Assembly (NCBI GenBank): GCA_024220505.1
Contig: JAKZZE010000007.1
Coordinates: 1,984,001-2,048,000 of the forward strand
DNA: 64,000 nt
Source of the DNA: Rhizopus arrhizus
Taxonomy: Eukaryota > Mucoromycota > Mucoromycetes > Mucorales > Rhizopodaceae
Direction of reading: 5' to 3'
Both the position numbers and the translations under genes were made by a program. Positions within the stretch are counted from its first letter, which is position 1. Each line of letters starts with the position of its first letter. Of the stretch, positions 11,444 to 22,604 are shown one piece after another. Under the pieces are notes generated by a model. It was not told where the DNA came from. It did not search any database and saw only the letters and a program-made list of their open reading frames with translations.

Positions 11444-13479
11444 TTATCGTCTTTTAAGTCTCTTTAACAGTTGATCAAGTTCATAAAAGTTTTCAGAGTT
11501 TTTCACAAATGCAGCATGTTTAGATGATTTGATGTGCTATGTAAAATAAGTAAAGTGCATTCCTATTTTTGTCAAACACTTACATCAGCCAATACAGTGA
11601 ACTTTTCATTACAGTTCTCACAAAATTGAAGGTCTGCATTTCGCTTTCTTTTAGCAGCTCTCTGTTTTTGCTCTAGCTTCAGTTTTTCTAATTCTGTCTT
11701 TTTTTCATCTGTCTTTTTATCTTCCTTATTGGAGTCTGGATGCTTTGAGTCATTATCCTTGTCTTCCTTTTTGATTGAATCGGCTTGCTTTGATTCATCC
11801 ATCTTGATTTGTTCTTTATTTACATCTGTTTGTTTTGGCCCGTCTGCATCTTCGACTTTTTCCTGCAAACCTGTCGACTTTGACTCATCTACCTTGCTTT
11901 CCCTTTTATATAAATCGACCTGAACTAAACCTTTTGCTTTTACTTGTTCTTTGCTCGGCTGTTTTGAATCCTCTGTCTTTGCTTCATCTTTGTTTGAATC
12001 TGATTGAGTTGATTTTCCTACATCCGTTTGTACTGTTGATGAGCCCGCAAGAGTAGATATCACTGCATATTCCCTGTTTAAGCGATCCGTCTTTAATTCA
12101 TCAACTAGTTTATTCGAATATTTGATCTCATCGTTACACCTCTGTTTCTTGATAGCTTGAGCCTTTATTTCTCCTGTTGTCTGATTCTGCTTATTTTCAT
12201 AATCTCGTACGTCACTCTTATCTGGATTTCGACGCTCATTCAACAGTCTATGCTGTTGTCCTGAGACTATAGATTTTTTGGTTTTTTCTTGATTTGGGGA
12301 TTCCGGTGAACTGGCCTGATCTTTTGTATTTTCTGCTTGTTTTGTTTCCTGTGCTCCTCTTGTCCTTTCTGCATTCTTTGCTTTTTTCTGATTCGCGGCC
12401 TTGTCATTCTCTTCTGCGGGAGACTGAGCAGCCGCCTTTGTCCCAAGTTTCTCCTTTTCTTTCGACTCTTGGCCATTCTGCTGATCCTCTGCGGTTGCTT
12501 TCGCATCTGTCTGTGCCTTGCTACGTTTCTTTCTCAAGGTTGGCCAGGGTATCAATGCTGGTTTGTCTGTGATAAGCTCTTTAGTGTATTCTTTCACTAA
12601 TACAGGACAATGGACTTGTGTTGCATCTTCAATCAGGACATAATGGCCAGTAAATTCAACAAAATGTGGTTTTTTATCGTCTCTACTTGCTCTTTCATGG
12701 GCCTTTGCTGTCGCGGTGGAAGATTCCATTAGGATATTGACAATCTTTAAAGCACCTATATCGTTTTTGTTTTTCGCTTTTAATATAATTTATTGTTTCA
12801 GCGCTTTCAGTGTGCATACCTTCACCACTCCAAATTTGAAGACCCCACTTTCGTGCATTTTGAATAGTTAGATCTTCAGGAGTTTTGTTTGCAGCCTACA
12901 TACAAAGTAGAGTTATATATTTGATCTTGTGTTAAACATTGTATTTATTACATTAGATTGTTCTGGAGAGGCAGAAGTGCTATAAATTTGAGAAAAGATT
13001 AAAAAAGCGAAATCTACTTTTTAGGATAACCTTACTTGTTGGTTTGAGAATTAGGTAATAATTTTGAATTGGTAATAACGTGTGTACATTTTGCAGAAAA
13101 AAAAGTTTCTCTAGTCTACATGAAGAAAAAGTTAAGTACTTTTTCTTTTAAAATCACTTTTTCATACAGCTCCCAATAAAAAAATTTTTCTTGCAAGTTT
13201 TGTTTCCAGGTCTAAATCTAGTTTGTACAAAAAGAATCTAAACTTTTGAAACTGTTTCTTTTTTTTTTGAATTTCTAGAGGGCTAATTTTTTTAGACGTA
13301 TTAGCTTGAGGAGGAGGAGTGCTTTCTTGTGGCTGCTGCTGCTGTTGCTGAGCTACTTGATGTTGCTTCTGCAATAATCGTCGTCTTAGATCTGCATCAC
13401 GAGCCGCAGACCGTGAAGCTTGAGAGGAATCCACTTTATTAGCTACTTTACTTGATGATATATTGCTTGTAAAATTCAT
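11444..13479 (-). CDS. DBF4: DBF4/Dfp1-like regulatory subunit of CDC7 kinase
   Basis: Six exons can be placed: 13479-13168, 13115-13036, 12979-12952, 12895-12820, 12755-11584 and 11536-11444, about 586 residues in total. All phases agree. Three Dbf4 landmarks appear in order. Motif N (BRCT-like) is KFRFFLYKLDLDLETKLARK then RETFFSAKCTHVIT. Motif M is HYVLIEDATQVHCPVLVKEY. The C-terminal Dbf4 zinc finger is CENCNEKF, with HIKSSKH supplied by the last exon across an intron. Dbf4 activates Cdc7 for MCM phosphorylation at replication origins. Between M and C lies an unusually long Lys/Glu/Asp/Ser-rich stretch (about residues 230-540) with imperfect DESK/DSNKED repeats. Exon 1 carries a poly-Gln patch. 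The start is the ATG at 13479, chosen over an upstream hydrophobic extension in the same frame. Confidence 0.8.
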
Positions 13480-14444
13480 ATGTACAACAAAAGAATAAAA
13501 CAGAAAAATAAAAATAAAAAATAGATAAAAAACCAACATATAAAAATCCCGACTTTGAATTTAATTGCTTTTGTGGGAATTGGATATATCCATGCTTTTA
13601 ATGTTTCTGAGGGAGCAGATAAATGGTATTTAGTTTGCATTGACTTTTACATACTTTTTCGATCATAAACATCCTTGACGTACGTTGTTTATAGTAAAGA
13701 AGCTTAAATCGTGTTGGCCAATTATAGTCAGTTACGATGAGTACTATTCAAATCATAAAACACGCTTTTGATTGTAAGATTAAATAGATTCTATAGAGCA
13801 AGATTTGATGTTACTTATAAGAGGAGCTTCTAAATATAGAAAAACGATGGGCAGGAAATAAGGGATATAAATCAACGTAATCATGTCAGAAAATGTACAG
13901 AAAGTCAAAATTTGGATAATAACACTTTTATACTTTGTTATGCTCAGCACAGTCGTGTTATTTCATCAATAGCGTTTTTTAAATATGCATTTTGAACAAT
14001 AAAAAATATTTTGTGAAGGATACTATTATTTTTAGCTGCCTAGGATATTTATGACACAGATAACATTTTACAAGTACCTTTGTTTTTTTTGAAAAAGAAT
14101 TGAGAGTCCCTTTCCTTTCCACACATAAAGCTTCCAATGCCTTTCAGTCAACCTGTCCGGCACCAAAAAGAATAATCTCGGGAGGACTAGTACGTATACT
14201 GTATACGGAAGGTGTGGTAATACATTAATATCTGAAAAGATACAAACAGTGGATCATACGTTTTTTAATTTTTTAGGAACACTGTGAGCATAGAGAATGA
14301 CAAATATATACTACATTAAGTAGAACAATATATTAACATAGCGTATTACATAAACTTTGCAAGGAGTCTAGTGAACTTGCCATTTTTGGAATAAAATAGC
14401 CTCACTATCAAAGCGGCTTGATATATTTCGGATTAAAAGTATAC
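13480..14444. other. Intergenic, nothing recognised
   Basis: AT-rich sequence upstream of the DBF4-like gene. No open frame of coding character and no repeat with another part of the window were found by eye. Confidence 0.4.
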
Positions 14445-14605
14445 TGTCTGTTAAGGATACATAAGATTATAGTCACTTTATTTTAGTAAAAGGAATCAGA
14501 TATGATCCTGAATAATATGTTGACATAACTTGGAATCCTTTATAACATTATTCCCAACACAGATCAATAAAATACTTTGATTAGATTTTTATATTAAGCT
14601 TTATT
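14445..14605. repeat. Direct repeat copy 1, possible decayed LTR (family E)
   Basis: About 160 bp beginning TGTCTGTTAAG and containing 'ttattttagtaaaaggaat', 'tttataacattatt' and 'gatcaataaaa'. It is repeated in the same orientation at 15681-15842 with scattered differences. TG start, an AATAAA signal and direct repetition suggest an old LTR, but no coding sequence lies between the copies and no duplication was found. Confidence 0.45.
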
Positions 14606-15680
14606 CATATTAACTTCACATAATCAAATAAGATGACATGGTTGTAATATAGTTTAGTGATAGTATGAGCATGTTGAATAAGGAATGACGATTACTTACC
14701 GGATCATCATTAGTCATGAAAACATTTATCCTGACAGAGATACTATTGTTAGCAATGATATCCAATCACGGAACTAAAGGTCTTTATATTCATCCGTACC
14801 GTCTCCTTAAATAGTCCTATGTCCAGAGTTATCTGAAACCATCCCGATAGCATAATTGACAATACAAGCTAGGAACAGGCTAAACTAATAATTAGAAATA
14901 GTAATCATCTATTCTGTCAAGTTGATTATAAATCTGTCCTAATTCTTTATCCATATCATGTCTATAATACTCTCACTTTTTACATGTAGAATCAAAATGA
15001 GAGTTATCTTAACTTAATAAAGAGATACCTAAACACTGTCTGGCTCAAACATCCAATTAATGATTTTGAATTGTCTGATTTCACAAAGGATCTACTGTTT
15101 TCAAAGAGCATTTGCATTACATTTTGAGATCGTCCATGGTTATGTTGGTATTCATTTTTTATATGGTTGAGACAGGATATACTTTAGTATTTATTACATC
15201 TGTTACAAAATATGGTGAATGTAAATGATCAGCCATCTTTGCCATTTCTTTTTCTCTTTCTTCGTTGTTAAAAGTTATTCCATAAGAATTCATGTTATTA
15301 CAGGATAGATGCAAATGTTTATTCTTTATTCTTAACTGTTACTGAAGCAAATTTTATCTCGAAGAGTTCATTGTTGCAAAAATGCTACGGTTTCTTCTGA
15401 GCAGTACATTTTTGTTGGTAAAATGATTCGTTTATTTCTACTGAAGTATTAAAGTGATTGATATCTAAGGCATTATGTTGTTTTAATGTGATAGTTTTTA
15501 GGAAAACAACATATTTAAATAATGGGAACTTGCCTAGACTTGTGCCTCTTACACATATGGTATATGTCCTACCATTCAATCACGACTGTCCTGTATACCT
15601 GACTCATTGTTCAAGAAATCTCCATATATGAAAGGTAGGGGTAGTTATATAGTCTTTCTTTCTGATATTTTATGTCTTAC
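14606..15680. other. Spacer between two E repeats
   Basis: AT-rich sequence without recognisable gag, pol or other coding frame. If the flanking repeats are LTRs, the internal region has decayed or belongs to a non-autonomous element. Confidence 0.35.
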
Positions 15681-15842
15681 TCTGTTAAGAATATATAAAA
15701 TCATAGGCTATTTATTTTAGTAAAAGGAATAAGATACAGTCCTGAACAATAGATTGGGAATAACTTGGGATCATTTATAACATTATTTCCATCATAGATC
15801 AATAAAAGACTTTGATCAGATGCTTATATTAAGCTTTACTCA
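15681..15842. repeat. Direct repeat copy 2 (family E), cut by LTR-A
   Basis: Homologous to 14445-14605. It ends abruptly at 15842, where a family A LTR starts, and its continuation is not found on the other side of that LTR. Confidence 0.45.
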
Positions 15843-16183
15843 TGAAGTGTTTTAAGTATAAAAAATAGGACAAAGAAGAATTAACGAGACCGAACAATAG
15901 TTCTAAAGTCGAATACTTTTATTAAAGAAAGATTTCAAGGCTATTTATATTAGTTGAGCAAGACCTGAGATTAGATGACAAAAATAGTTACGACCGATAT
16001 GATTTGACATGTATAAGAAAAATTTTATAGACTGATGTTAATAATCAACTGTTGAGATGAAAGTGAAACTTGGCTGTTTAGGGCAGTGATAATTATCAGG
16101 TTCTATTCTTATTCAAACTCATTTGTAAAAGATTTAGTCCAGAATGATAAGACTGTATCTTATTGACATGTCAAAACATGACA
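15843..16183 (-). repeat. LTR-A copy without target duplication
   Basis: A 341-bp LTR starting TGAAGTGTTTTAAG and ending ACATGACA, the same family as the LTRs of the gypsy element at 30768-42847. The element sense is the minus strand: a TATAAATAG box is followed by an AATAAA signal on that strand. The flanks are different (actca to the left, cacac to the right). The left flank is an E repeat and the right flank an IS630 scrap. This is expected if two separate insertions recombined through their LTRs. Confidence 0.85.
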
Positions 16184-16351
16184 CACACCGGCCTTCAACT
16201 TGGACCAAAACTCCTCTATGGGACTCAACATTAGTGAATAAGGAGGAAGGTATATTGCTGATAAAATTGTAGATTTTTGGCAATCAATCGCTCCACGAGA
16301 CTTATACGTTTCGTAAACGTAACTCGTACTGTGTAAAAAGTATAACACCAT
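16184..16351 (-). pseudogene. IS630-like transposase fragment (C-terminal DDE part)
   Basis: The minus strand reads YVYETYKSRGAIDC and then YLPPYSLMLSPIEEFWSKLK, the last catalytic region of IS630-like transposases (YLPPYSPxLNPIEEFWS). The frame ends at the LTR-A boundary at 16183. Nothing upstream of about 16351 could be assigned to the same gene. Confidence 0.65.
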
Positions 16352-17700
16352 GTAGATACATAGTATAGAGGCTTCAGAATGATCATATTACATAATAATA
16401 ATAGCAGTCAGTAAGCTCCTGGTTTAATGAGTCTGGTGTATTAAAAATTCTTGGAAATTTATTGTATGCCCTCTGGAACAAGCATCTGCTATTACTGTTT
16501 AAAAAGCAATAATAAACTGTTGTTATAATAAAATGTGGATATGAACAAAGGAAGATAACAACACGAAACTATACATATATTCTTCGTAACAACGAATGAA
16601 AACTTGCCAGTGACCACAGCATATTATATTATCACCACGGATAACGGCAAATTCTTTCCTTATTGATATGCATATTACACATTCCAATACCACACCTAAT
16701 CTCGATCCAAATGAAAAAGTCAAATAATACATAAAATTACAGTCAACGATACTTCCAATAGCATGAACCTTGAACGATTTGAAAAGGTACATTTTGATAT
16801 AGTAATTTTAAAAAAGATTTATTACTATAATATAAACAATAGAGAGGTGGAGAAAAGCTAGTACACTCAAATATAACAGTTTGTAATAAGACAGGAAAAG
16901 GGATATGACGTCGGAGAGTGGAGAAAGTAGATAAAAGTAATAAGACCATCAAGAACAGTAACCAACTGTGAGGAATTTTGTAAGTCATCACTGCTTCGTC
17001 TATAAAAAAAAAAAGAAAAAAAATAAGTTAAACATATCGTTATACACTGCTTCCTCCACCTCGCATGAGAACCCAAGTCAATGATGTTCATCCGAAGACT
17101 ACTACTGCAATGGTTGGTATCGTGGTGTTCATCCAAAGGACTACTACTACAAGCATCTCATGCACAATCAAGAACCCAAGTCAATGATGTTCATCCGAAG
17201 ACTACTACTGCAATGGTTGGTATCGTGGTGTTCATCCAAAGGACTACTACTACAAGCATCTTGTTTGCTGAGGTGGTTAGGAAGCCAAAAGTGTGTCAAG
17301 AAAATAAAGAAAAAGAATAAAGACTTATTAAAAATAGTAGCATTATAGAATTCTTCGAGGCACTCATTGCTTTCGCCTATAATAGAAAAAGAAAAAAAAA
17401 AGTTAAATATACGGTTGTTTTATAAGAGAAACCGAGTCAAAAAGTATGGTAATAAACCTGCAAAAAATAGCATCAAGGCAAGGTGTGAGTGGGTGGTAGT
17501 TCAAGCCAGACTTGGATCTGATGCCGTGGGAATGGGGATGTAGGAGTGGTTGGGATGAAGTTGGCGTAGTGGGAAGGGTTTTCTTTCACCCAATCTTCAA
17601 AGGCAGAATTGTTATCAAATATTTCTTCTACAATAGATGTAGAAAAGTTTGGAAGAACACAGATAAGGTACCCAAGGTCATCAGATGTAGAGGCCATGAT
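16352..17700 (-). other. Possible decayed spliced gene with internal duplication
   Basis: A minus-strand frame starts at 17697 (MASTSDDLGYLICVLPNF) and runs to 17473. Further small frames appear at 17136-16867 and 16991-16743, separated by T-rich stretches ending in TATAG that look like intron ends. No family is recognised. The similarity between 16990-17040 and 17345-17415 suggests that a larger unit was duplicated here. I would treat this as a hypothetical or broken gene. Confidence 0.25.
17068..17261. repeat. Two-copy tandem repeat, period 103 bp
   Basis: The block starting 'agaacccaagtcaatgatg' at 17068 recurs at 17171. About 91 bp match without a difference by eye, including two 'gactactactac' type segments, with a 12-bp spacer completing the period. 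Confidence 0.9.
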
Positions 17701-18879
17701 AATGATAATAAAAAAAAATTATAACAAGTCGTGAACTAAAAAGTATAGGAGGCTTTATTTATTAATAACTGATGTGACTGAGGATTCAGTGTGAGGATGA
17801 CGTAGTTTTTCCTAGTGAATAATGAATTCTGTTAAAGCCAAAGTTTTTAATAACCGAATTCAAGCCAGCCGAATCCTTTTTTCCCACAGCGCGTTCGATT
17901 ACTTATTTTGATTGCTTTCGTAAAACTCCCTTTGCTCTTTGAAATCCTTTCACTACTACTACTACTACTACTACAGTCAATGCCAGGCAAACGAAAGCGC
18001 ACTTCCAATAACGCACAATGGTGTCTCAACAATTCCAACACTCTTACGGTCAAGAATTTCGCCATTGAATTTGGTCTCACCGATCGACATTACACAGCGA
18101 CAAGATACCGAAACATTTTGAGTGCACACTTTAGTAGAGACAGAAGAGAAAATCTTCTTCAAGATTTGGATGGATGGAAGAAGTCCCTTGATACAAAGAT
18201 CTTTGGAAAGAACAAGCAAGAAAACAAACAATAGCTGAAACTCGTGTAAGATGCTCAGCTTTTGTTCATGCAATAATTCACGAAGAAGGTCCACAAGGAT
18301 CATCAATTAACAACGATGACAGCAATAATAATGTTGAAAGCAGCAGTAGCAGCAGCACCAACAATCGTGATCGTGGTACCAACATTAATAATTCTGATGA
18401 TAGCAACCATAATGATCGTAGTATCAGCGAACGTAATCACAGCAGTAGCAACAACAATATTAATAGTAACAATGAAAGTAATAGTAACAGTAACAACAGT
18501 AATACTGGTAGTTGTAGCAATAATAGTGGCAGTAATACAAGCAACAATAATAATAGTAGTAGTTCAGAAAGCAGCAATCCGGGTACATCAACACCAACCG
18601 AAATACATACCCCGTTCATCATTAAACACGTCAATGTCACTGACACATTTAAACAATACCAAGAATACATTTCATCACACTACTCAACATTTACAATTGA
18701 AAAAGATCTACAAGAAATCATGGCAACGGCAAATATCTTGTTCTTGGCACCCGATGACCATAGTGATTGCAAAAAAAAATATTCCAATTGTCCAACCTTG
18801 ACTTGATGTGCCCAGAAATGTTACAAGAATTAAAAATTCTCGATACTCAAGAAAACGAAGAATTATTTAACGACGACGA

Positions 18880-19830
18880 TGTCATGTTTTGGCATGTCAA
18901 TAAGATACAGTCTTATCATTCTAGACTAAATCTTTACAAATGAGTTTGAATAAGAATAGATCCTGATTGTTGTAGAACAGTAACTGATCGTAGTAGACAT
19001 TGATAAATATAAGTCTTAATACAAGATCATAATTAAATAAAATAAGATATAAGTTTATTTAAATAAGATCATACAATCAATTCCAATTAAACAACTTCTT
19101 TTAGAATATGTTTTGTATTAATAAGAGTTCTTTGATAAGAAGAAGTATCAACTAAAATAACAAGATCCAATCCAATATCAGGAATATTGCTAATCTTTCA
19201 TATAATTGAAATAACGCGTAAAATAACGTTATTCAAATCAGTGAGGAATTCCCAGAATAAAAGATAATCTATGACAGACATACAAAAGAACAAATTAAAA
19301 GTTTTCATAATCATAATTATAGATGACACTTGCTAAAGTACCTGAATATTAGAAGAACGCTTACAATAGAAGATATCAAGCCACTCACTCAATAAGATAT
19401 AAATACCTACCTTCAATTAGAATAATTTTTACTTTAACTTAAACTGAAATAAAGATCAGTCTCAAAAAGTACTCAAACTGTTTCTTTATTTTTGTTTACA
19501 CCTTTTATTTTATTATCTTAACCATTATACAACACTGATAATTAGTAACTGCCCTGAATAATATGTTTCAGTTTATATCTAGACAGTTCCCTGAATAATA
19601 TGTTTCACTTAATATCCAGACAGTTTATTACTATCATCAGTTTATAAAGCTTTTCTTATACATGTCAAATCATATCGGTCGTAACTATTTTTGTCATCTA
19701 ATCTCAGGTCTTGCTCAACTAATATAAATAGCCTTGAAATCTTTCTTTAATAAAAGTATTCGACTTTAGAACTATTGTTCGGTCTCGTTAATTCCTCTTT
19801 ATCCTATTTTTGAATACTTAAAACACTTCA
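18880..19830 (+). repeat. Solo LTR-A (with a nested LTR-B), TSD GACGA
   Basis: Reads TGTCATG...AACACTTCA, the reverse of the other A copies, so its element sense is plus. It is flanked by GACGA at 18875-18879 and 19831-19835. The LTR is interrupted by the LTR at 18968-19534. Without that insert it is about 379 bp, somewhat longer than other A copies owing to a duplicated 'ccctgaataatatgttt' segment. Confidence 0.9.
18968..19534 (+). repeat. Solo LTR-B nested in LTR-A, TSD CTGAT
   Basis: A 567-bp sequence TGTTGTAGAACAG...TATACAACA with terminal TGTTGT/ACAACA inverted ends. It is flanked by perfect CTGAT copies (18963-18967, 19535-19539). A GATATAAATAC box followed by a GAAATAAAG signal gives a plus-strand sense. 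Confidence 0.9.
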
Positions 19831-19993
19831 GACGAATTTATCAAGGTTACAAGGATTATCAATGAAGTTGCTGAGAAAACGAAAACCATCAGAACGGCCA
19901 AATTGGAGCTACTCACATTGGCGACTTCCATGGAAGGTGGTGATAAAGCAAGCGTAGTTGAAGGAGTAGCAAACTTGTAAATGTTGATATGGG

Positions 19994-20335
19994 TGAAGTG
20001 TTTTAAGTATTCAAAAATAAGACAAAGAGGAATTAACGAGACCGAACAATAGTTCTAAAGTCGAATACTTTTATTAAAGAAAGATTTCAAGGCTATTTAT
20101 ATTAGTTGAGCAAGACCTGAGATTAGATGACAAAAATAGTTACGACCGATATGATTTGACATGTATAAGAAAAATTTTATAGACTGATGTTAATAATCAA
20201 CTGTTGAGATGAAAGTGAAACTTGGCTGTTTAGGGCAGTGATAATTATCAGGTTCTATTCTTATTCAAACTCATTTGTAAAAGATTTAGTCCAGAATGAT
20301 AAGACTGTATCTTATTGACATGTCAAAACATGACA
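19994..20335 (-). repeat. Solo LTR-A inside an intron, TSD ATGGG
   Basis: A 342-bp LTR of family A with ATGGG at 19989-19993 and 20336-20340. It lies between the apparent donor (about 19976) and acceptor (20407) of the broken host gene. Of all insertions in that gene it is the one that should have been least harmful. Confidence 0.92.
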
Positions 20336-20846
20336 ATGGGAGTCATTGAACTGTGTGTCTGTGTGTGCTTCGTAGCTACTACTCACTGTACTGGTTTATA
20401 TATTAGATTAACAAAGTTGCCAAGAGTCGAGATCCTCAACATGGATAAATTGGGAGAAGTCGAACTACAACCAACATACAGTCCTACTGTCAACTGCCTA
20501 ACAAAACCATAAAATGGCCTGCACAGTGCTATAATTACGTCAGAACTACGAAATAAAACCCATCAGATAGCCCATACGTCATAGTATAAGAAGAAAAGAA
20601 TGATGTAATTCTAGCTTGTTACACAAAGATCTAAATCAAGAAAAATTGATTTTGGGTTAAATGGAAAATGATGTAAGTATGATTAAATGTACTTTAAACC
20701 CTATTTTGGCGTACATGATGCAATGATAACGTACATAACGTATCATCATGACGTAGAGAAGCTGAAAATGTATAAAAAAGCGACACTTTTCTCTTCATTT
20801 CCCCCATCACATCTCTACTTCTACACTTGACAACTACTTCTTTGTA

Positions 20847-21677
20847 ATGCCTTATAAACTCAGCAACGACACACGCAATAACGTCATTTCATTAATTAAG
20901 GCCGAAAAGGGTACTAAAAATATTGTACAAGCCACTGGAGTGTCTAGAGCCCTAGTTATTCTCATGAAAAAGCAAGTTGATCTTGATCGCGTCAAACCCC
21001 GTGGTGGTAGAGTCAGCACCGTTCCCGATTTTACAAAGCAAGTCATGGCTTTTAAAGTCCGAAAAGGCTTCTTATTATCAGCAAAGGATGTTCAAAGATA
21101 TCTGTGGTCTCTTGGTTACAAATTGCAGTACTCATCTACGACACAACTAATGAGATCCCTCGGCCTTAAAACTCTGTATAAGAAAAAGAAGCCTTTAATC
21201 AAGAGAACTAACCAGAAAAAGCGATTGGAATGGGCCAAAAAACACCGTGACTGGACTGTAGAGGACTGGAACAAGGTCATATTCTCCGACGAAACCAAAA
21301 TCAACAGATGGGGATCAGATGGAGCTCAAATTACATGGAAACATAAGGATGACCCACTTCGACCACATAATTATCAGACTCAATTAAAAGGTGGCGGAGG
21401 CTCAATGATGGTTTGGGGATGCATGACATCATCAGTAGTAGGTTACGCATGCCGTATTATTGAGTATCCTATGAAATCAGAGCTGTACACCCATATCTTG
21501 GATACTTCCTATAAGGATACACTCGAGCACTTCAGTCTCAGCAATGAGGAAGTCATCTTTCAACAGGACGGAGATACAAAACACACATCGAAACTCACTG
21601 AAAAATGGCTTGCAGATAACGGAATTAACTATACTCAAGACTGGCCAGCAAATAGTCCCGACCTAAACCCAATTGAA
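20847..21677 (+). pseudogene. Tc1 transposase (DD34E), cut at the last catalytic residue
   Basis: The frame is open from ATG 20847 to the LTR boundary. It starts MPYKLSNDTRNNVISLIKAE with an HTH region. It contains VIFSDETKINRWG (first Asp), GGGSMMVWGC, IFQQDGDTKHTSK (second Asp) and PANSPDLNPIE, whose Glu is the third catalytic residue. The next codons belong to the LTR (CYVLVK then stop). All three catalytic residues survive but the last 50-60 residues do not. The frame itself has no other lesion, so the element was probably active not long before the LTR arrived. Confidence 0.85.
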
Positions 21678-22258
21678 TGTTACGTTCTGGTAAAGTAATT
21701 TAAAGGTAGCAATAAAAACCAAAGAATACTTTTTGAGACTGAACTTTATTTAAGACAATCTTGATTGTTAAAAAGAAATCATTACAAAGTCTACTATTTA
21801 TATTCTTCTATCAGTTGGCGGGTAAATGAGTAGTTATGAGCGTAGATCCAATAATTGACATGTTTGATTGAAGAATGATCACTGTATCGATTATGAAAAT
21901 TTTTAATTCGTTGTTTTTATAGATCTTATTGTTCTTTAACTGATCTGGGATAATTGTCCCGTCTTCATTGAGAGGAAAGATATATTTATATGAAATGCCT
22001 CCAGTCAGATCAAAGTTGACTAGGTACCTGATCCATTATTATTCATTTACAGAATTGATGAATAGTAAAGATCATGGCTTATTTATTGTTCATGTTTACT
22101 TTATAGAATGAATCTAATTGTGATAGTTTTATATAAAAAAGAAGAAGAATATATTTTGTTTGATAAAGATTTAAATTATTATCTTTTATCAATTTTAATA
22201 TACTTCTTTTAGTTGTGATTATTCAATGTCCGTTATGATCAGACGCTGTTCTACAACA
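21678..22258 (-). repeat. LTR-B copy without target duplication
   Basis: A 581-bp sequence TGTTACGTTCTGG...GTTCTACAACA related to the 18968-19534 LTR (shared 'atactttttgagactga', 'ctttattt', 'ctgttctacaaca'). Sense is minus. The left flank is TTGAA within the transposase and the right flank AACAG next to the Tc1 end. The unmatched flanks and the missing Tc1 sequence point to recombination or a deletion. Confidence 0.8.
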
Positions 22259-22604
22259 AACAGCAGGACTGTATTATGATGCCTTGTTATCCGAGCTTAT
22301 TGCCGATCAAGATAAGAATGTTGCATTACGATGGCCAAATAAATCAACAGATGAGGAGCAAACTGATATACGTCCCGATGCAATTGTTTCAACGATCATG
22401 CAACACGACTTTGTCCACCCTGTTGGTTTCGGAGAAGTAAAGCCTGGCAACAGTTCTACAACAAAACATTCAGTATCACTCGATGTCTTACGCTTAGGAA
22501 TCGCTTCAAAAAGGGCAATTGACAAGTGGAAACTGAACTCGTGCTTTGGATTCATGGTCAATGGATTTGATCTAACGTTCTTTATTACAAAAAAACAACA
22601 CGGA

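Larger units (their letters stand above)
20479..22271 (+). mobile_element. Tc1-like element (Tc1-III) in the host gene, truncated by LTR-B
   Basis: TIRs start CAGTCCTACTGTC (20479) and, on the other end, CAGTCCTGCTGTT read inward from 22271. Both sides are flanked by TA (20477-78, 22272-73). Counting one TA, the host gene reads QPTYYDALL across the site in frame. The element carries the transposase at 20847-21677 and an LTR-B copy at 21678-22258. Only 13 bp of Tc1 sequence remain between that LTR and the right end, so the transposase C-terminus was lost. Confidence 0.85.

Noticed and set aside
18316..18801. 161-codon frame rich in Val/Ile/Ala
   Set aside because: A shadow of the AGC/AAT-rich Ser/Asn linker of the broken host gene in another frame.
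15843..20335. The two same-direction LTR-A copies (15843-16183 and 19994-20335) as the ends of one element
   Set aside because: The right copy has its own ATGGG duplication on both sides, so it is an independent solo LTR. Nothing retroviral-like lies between the copies.
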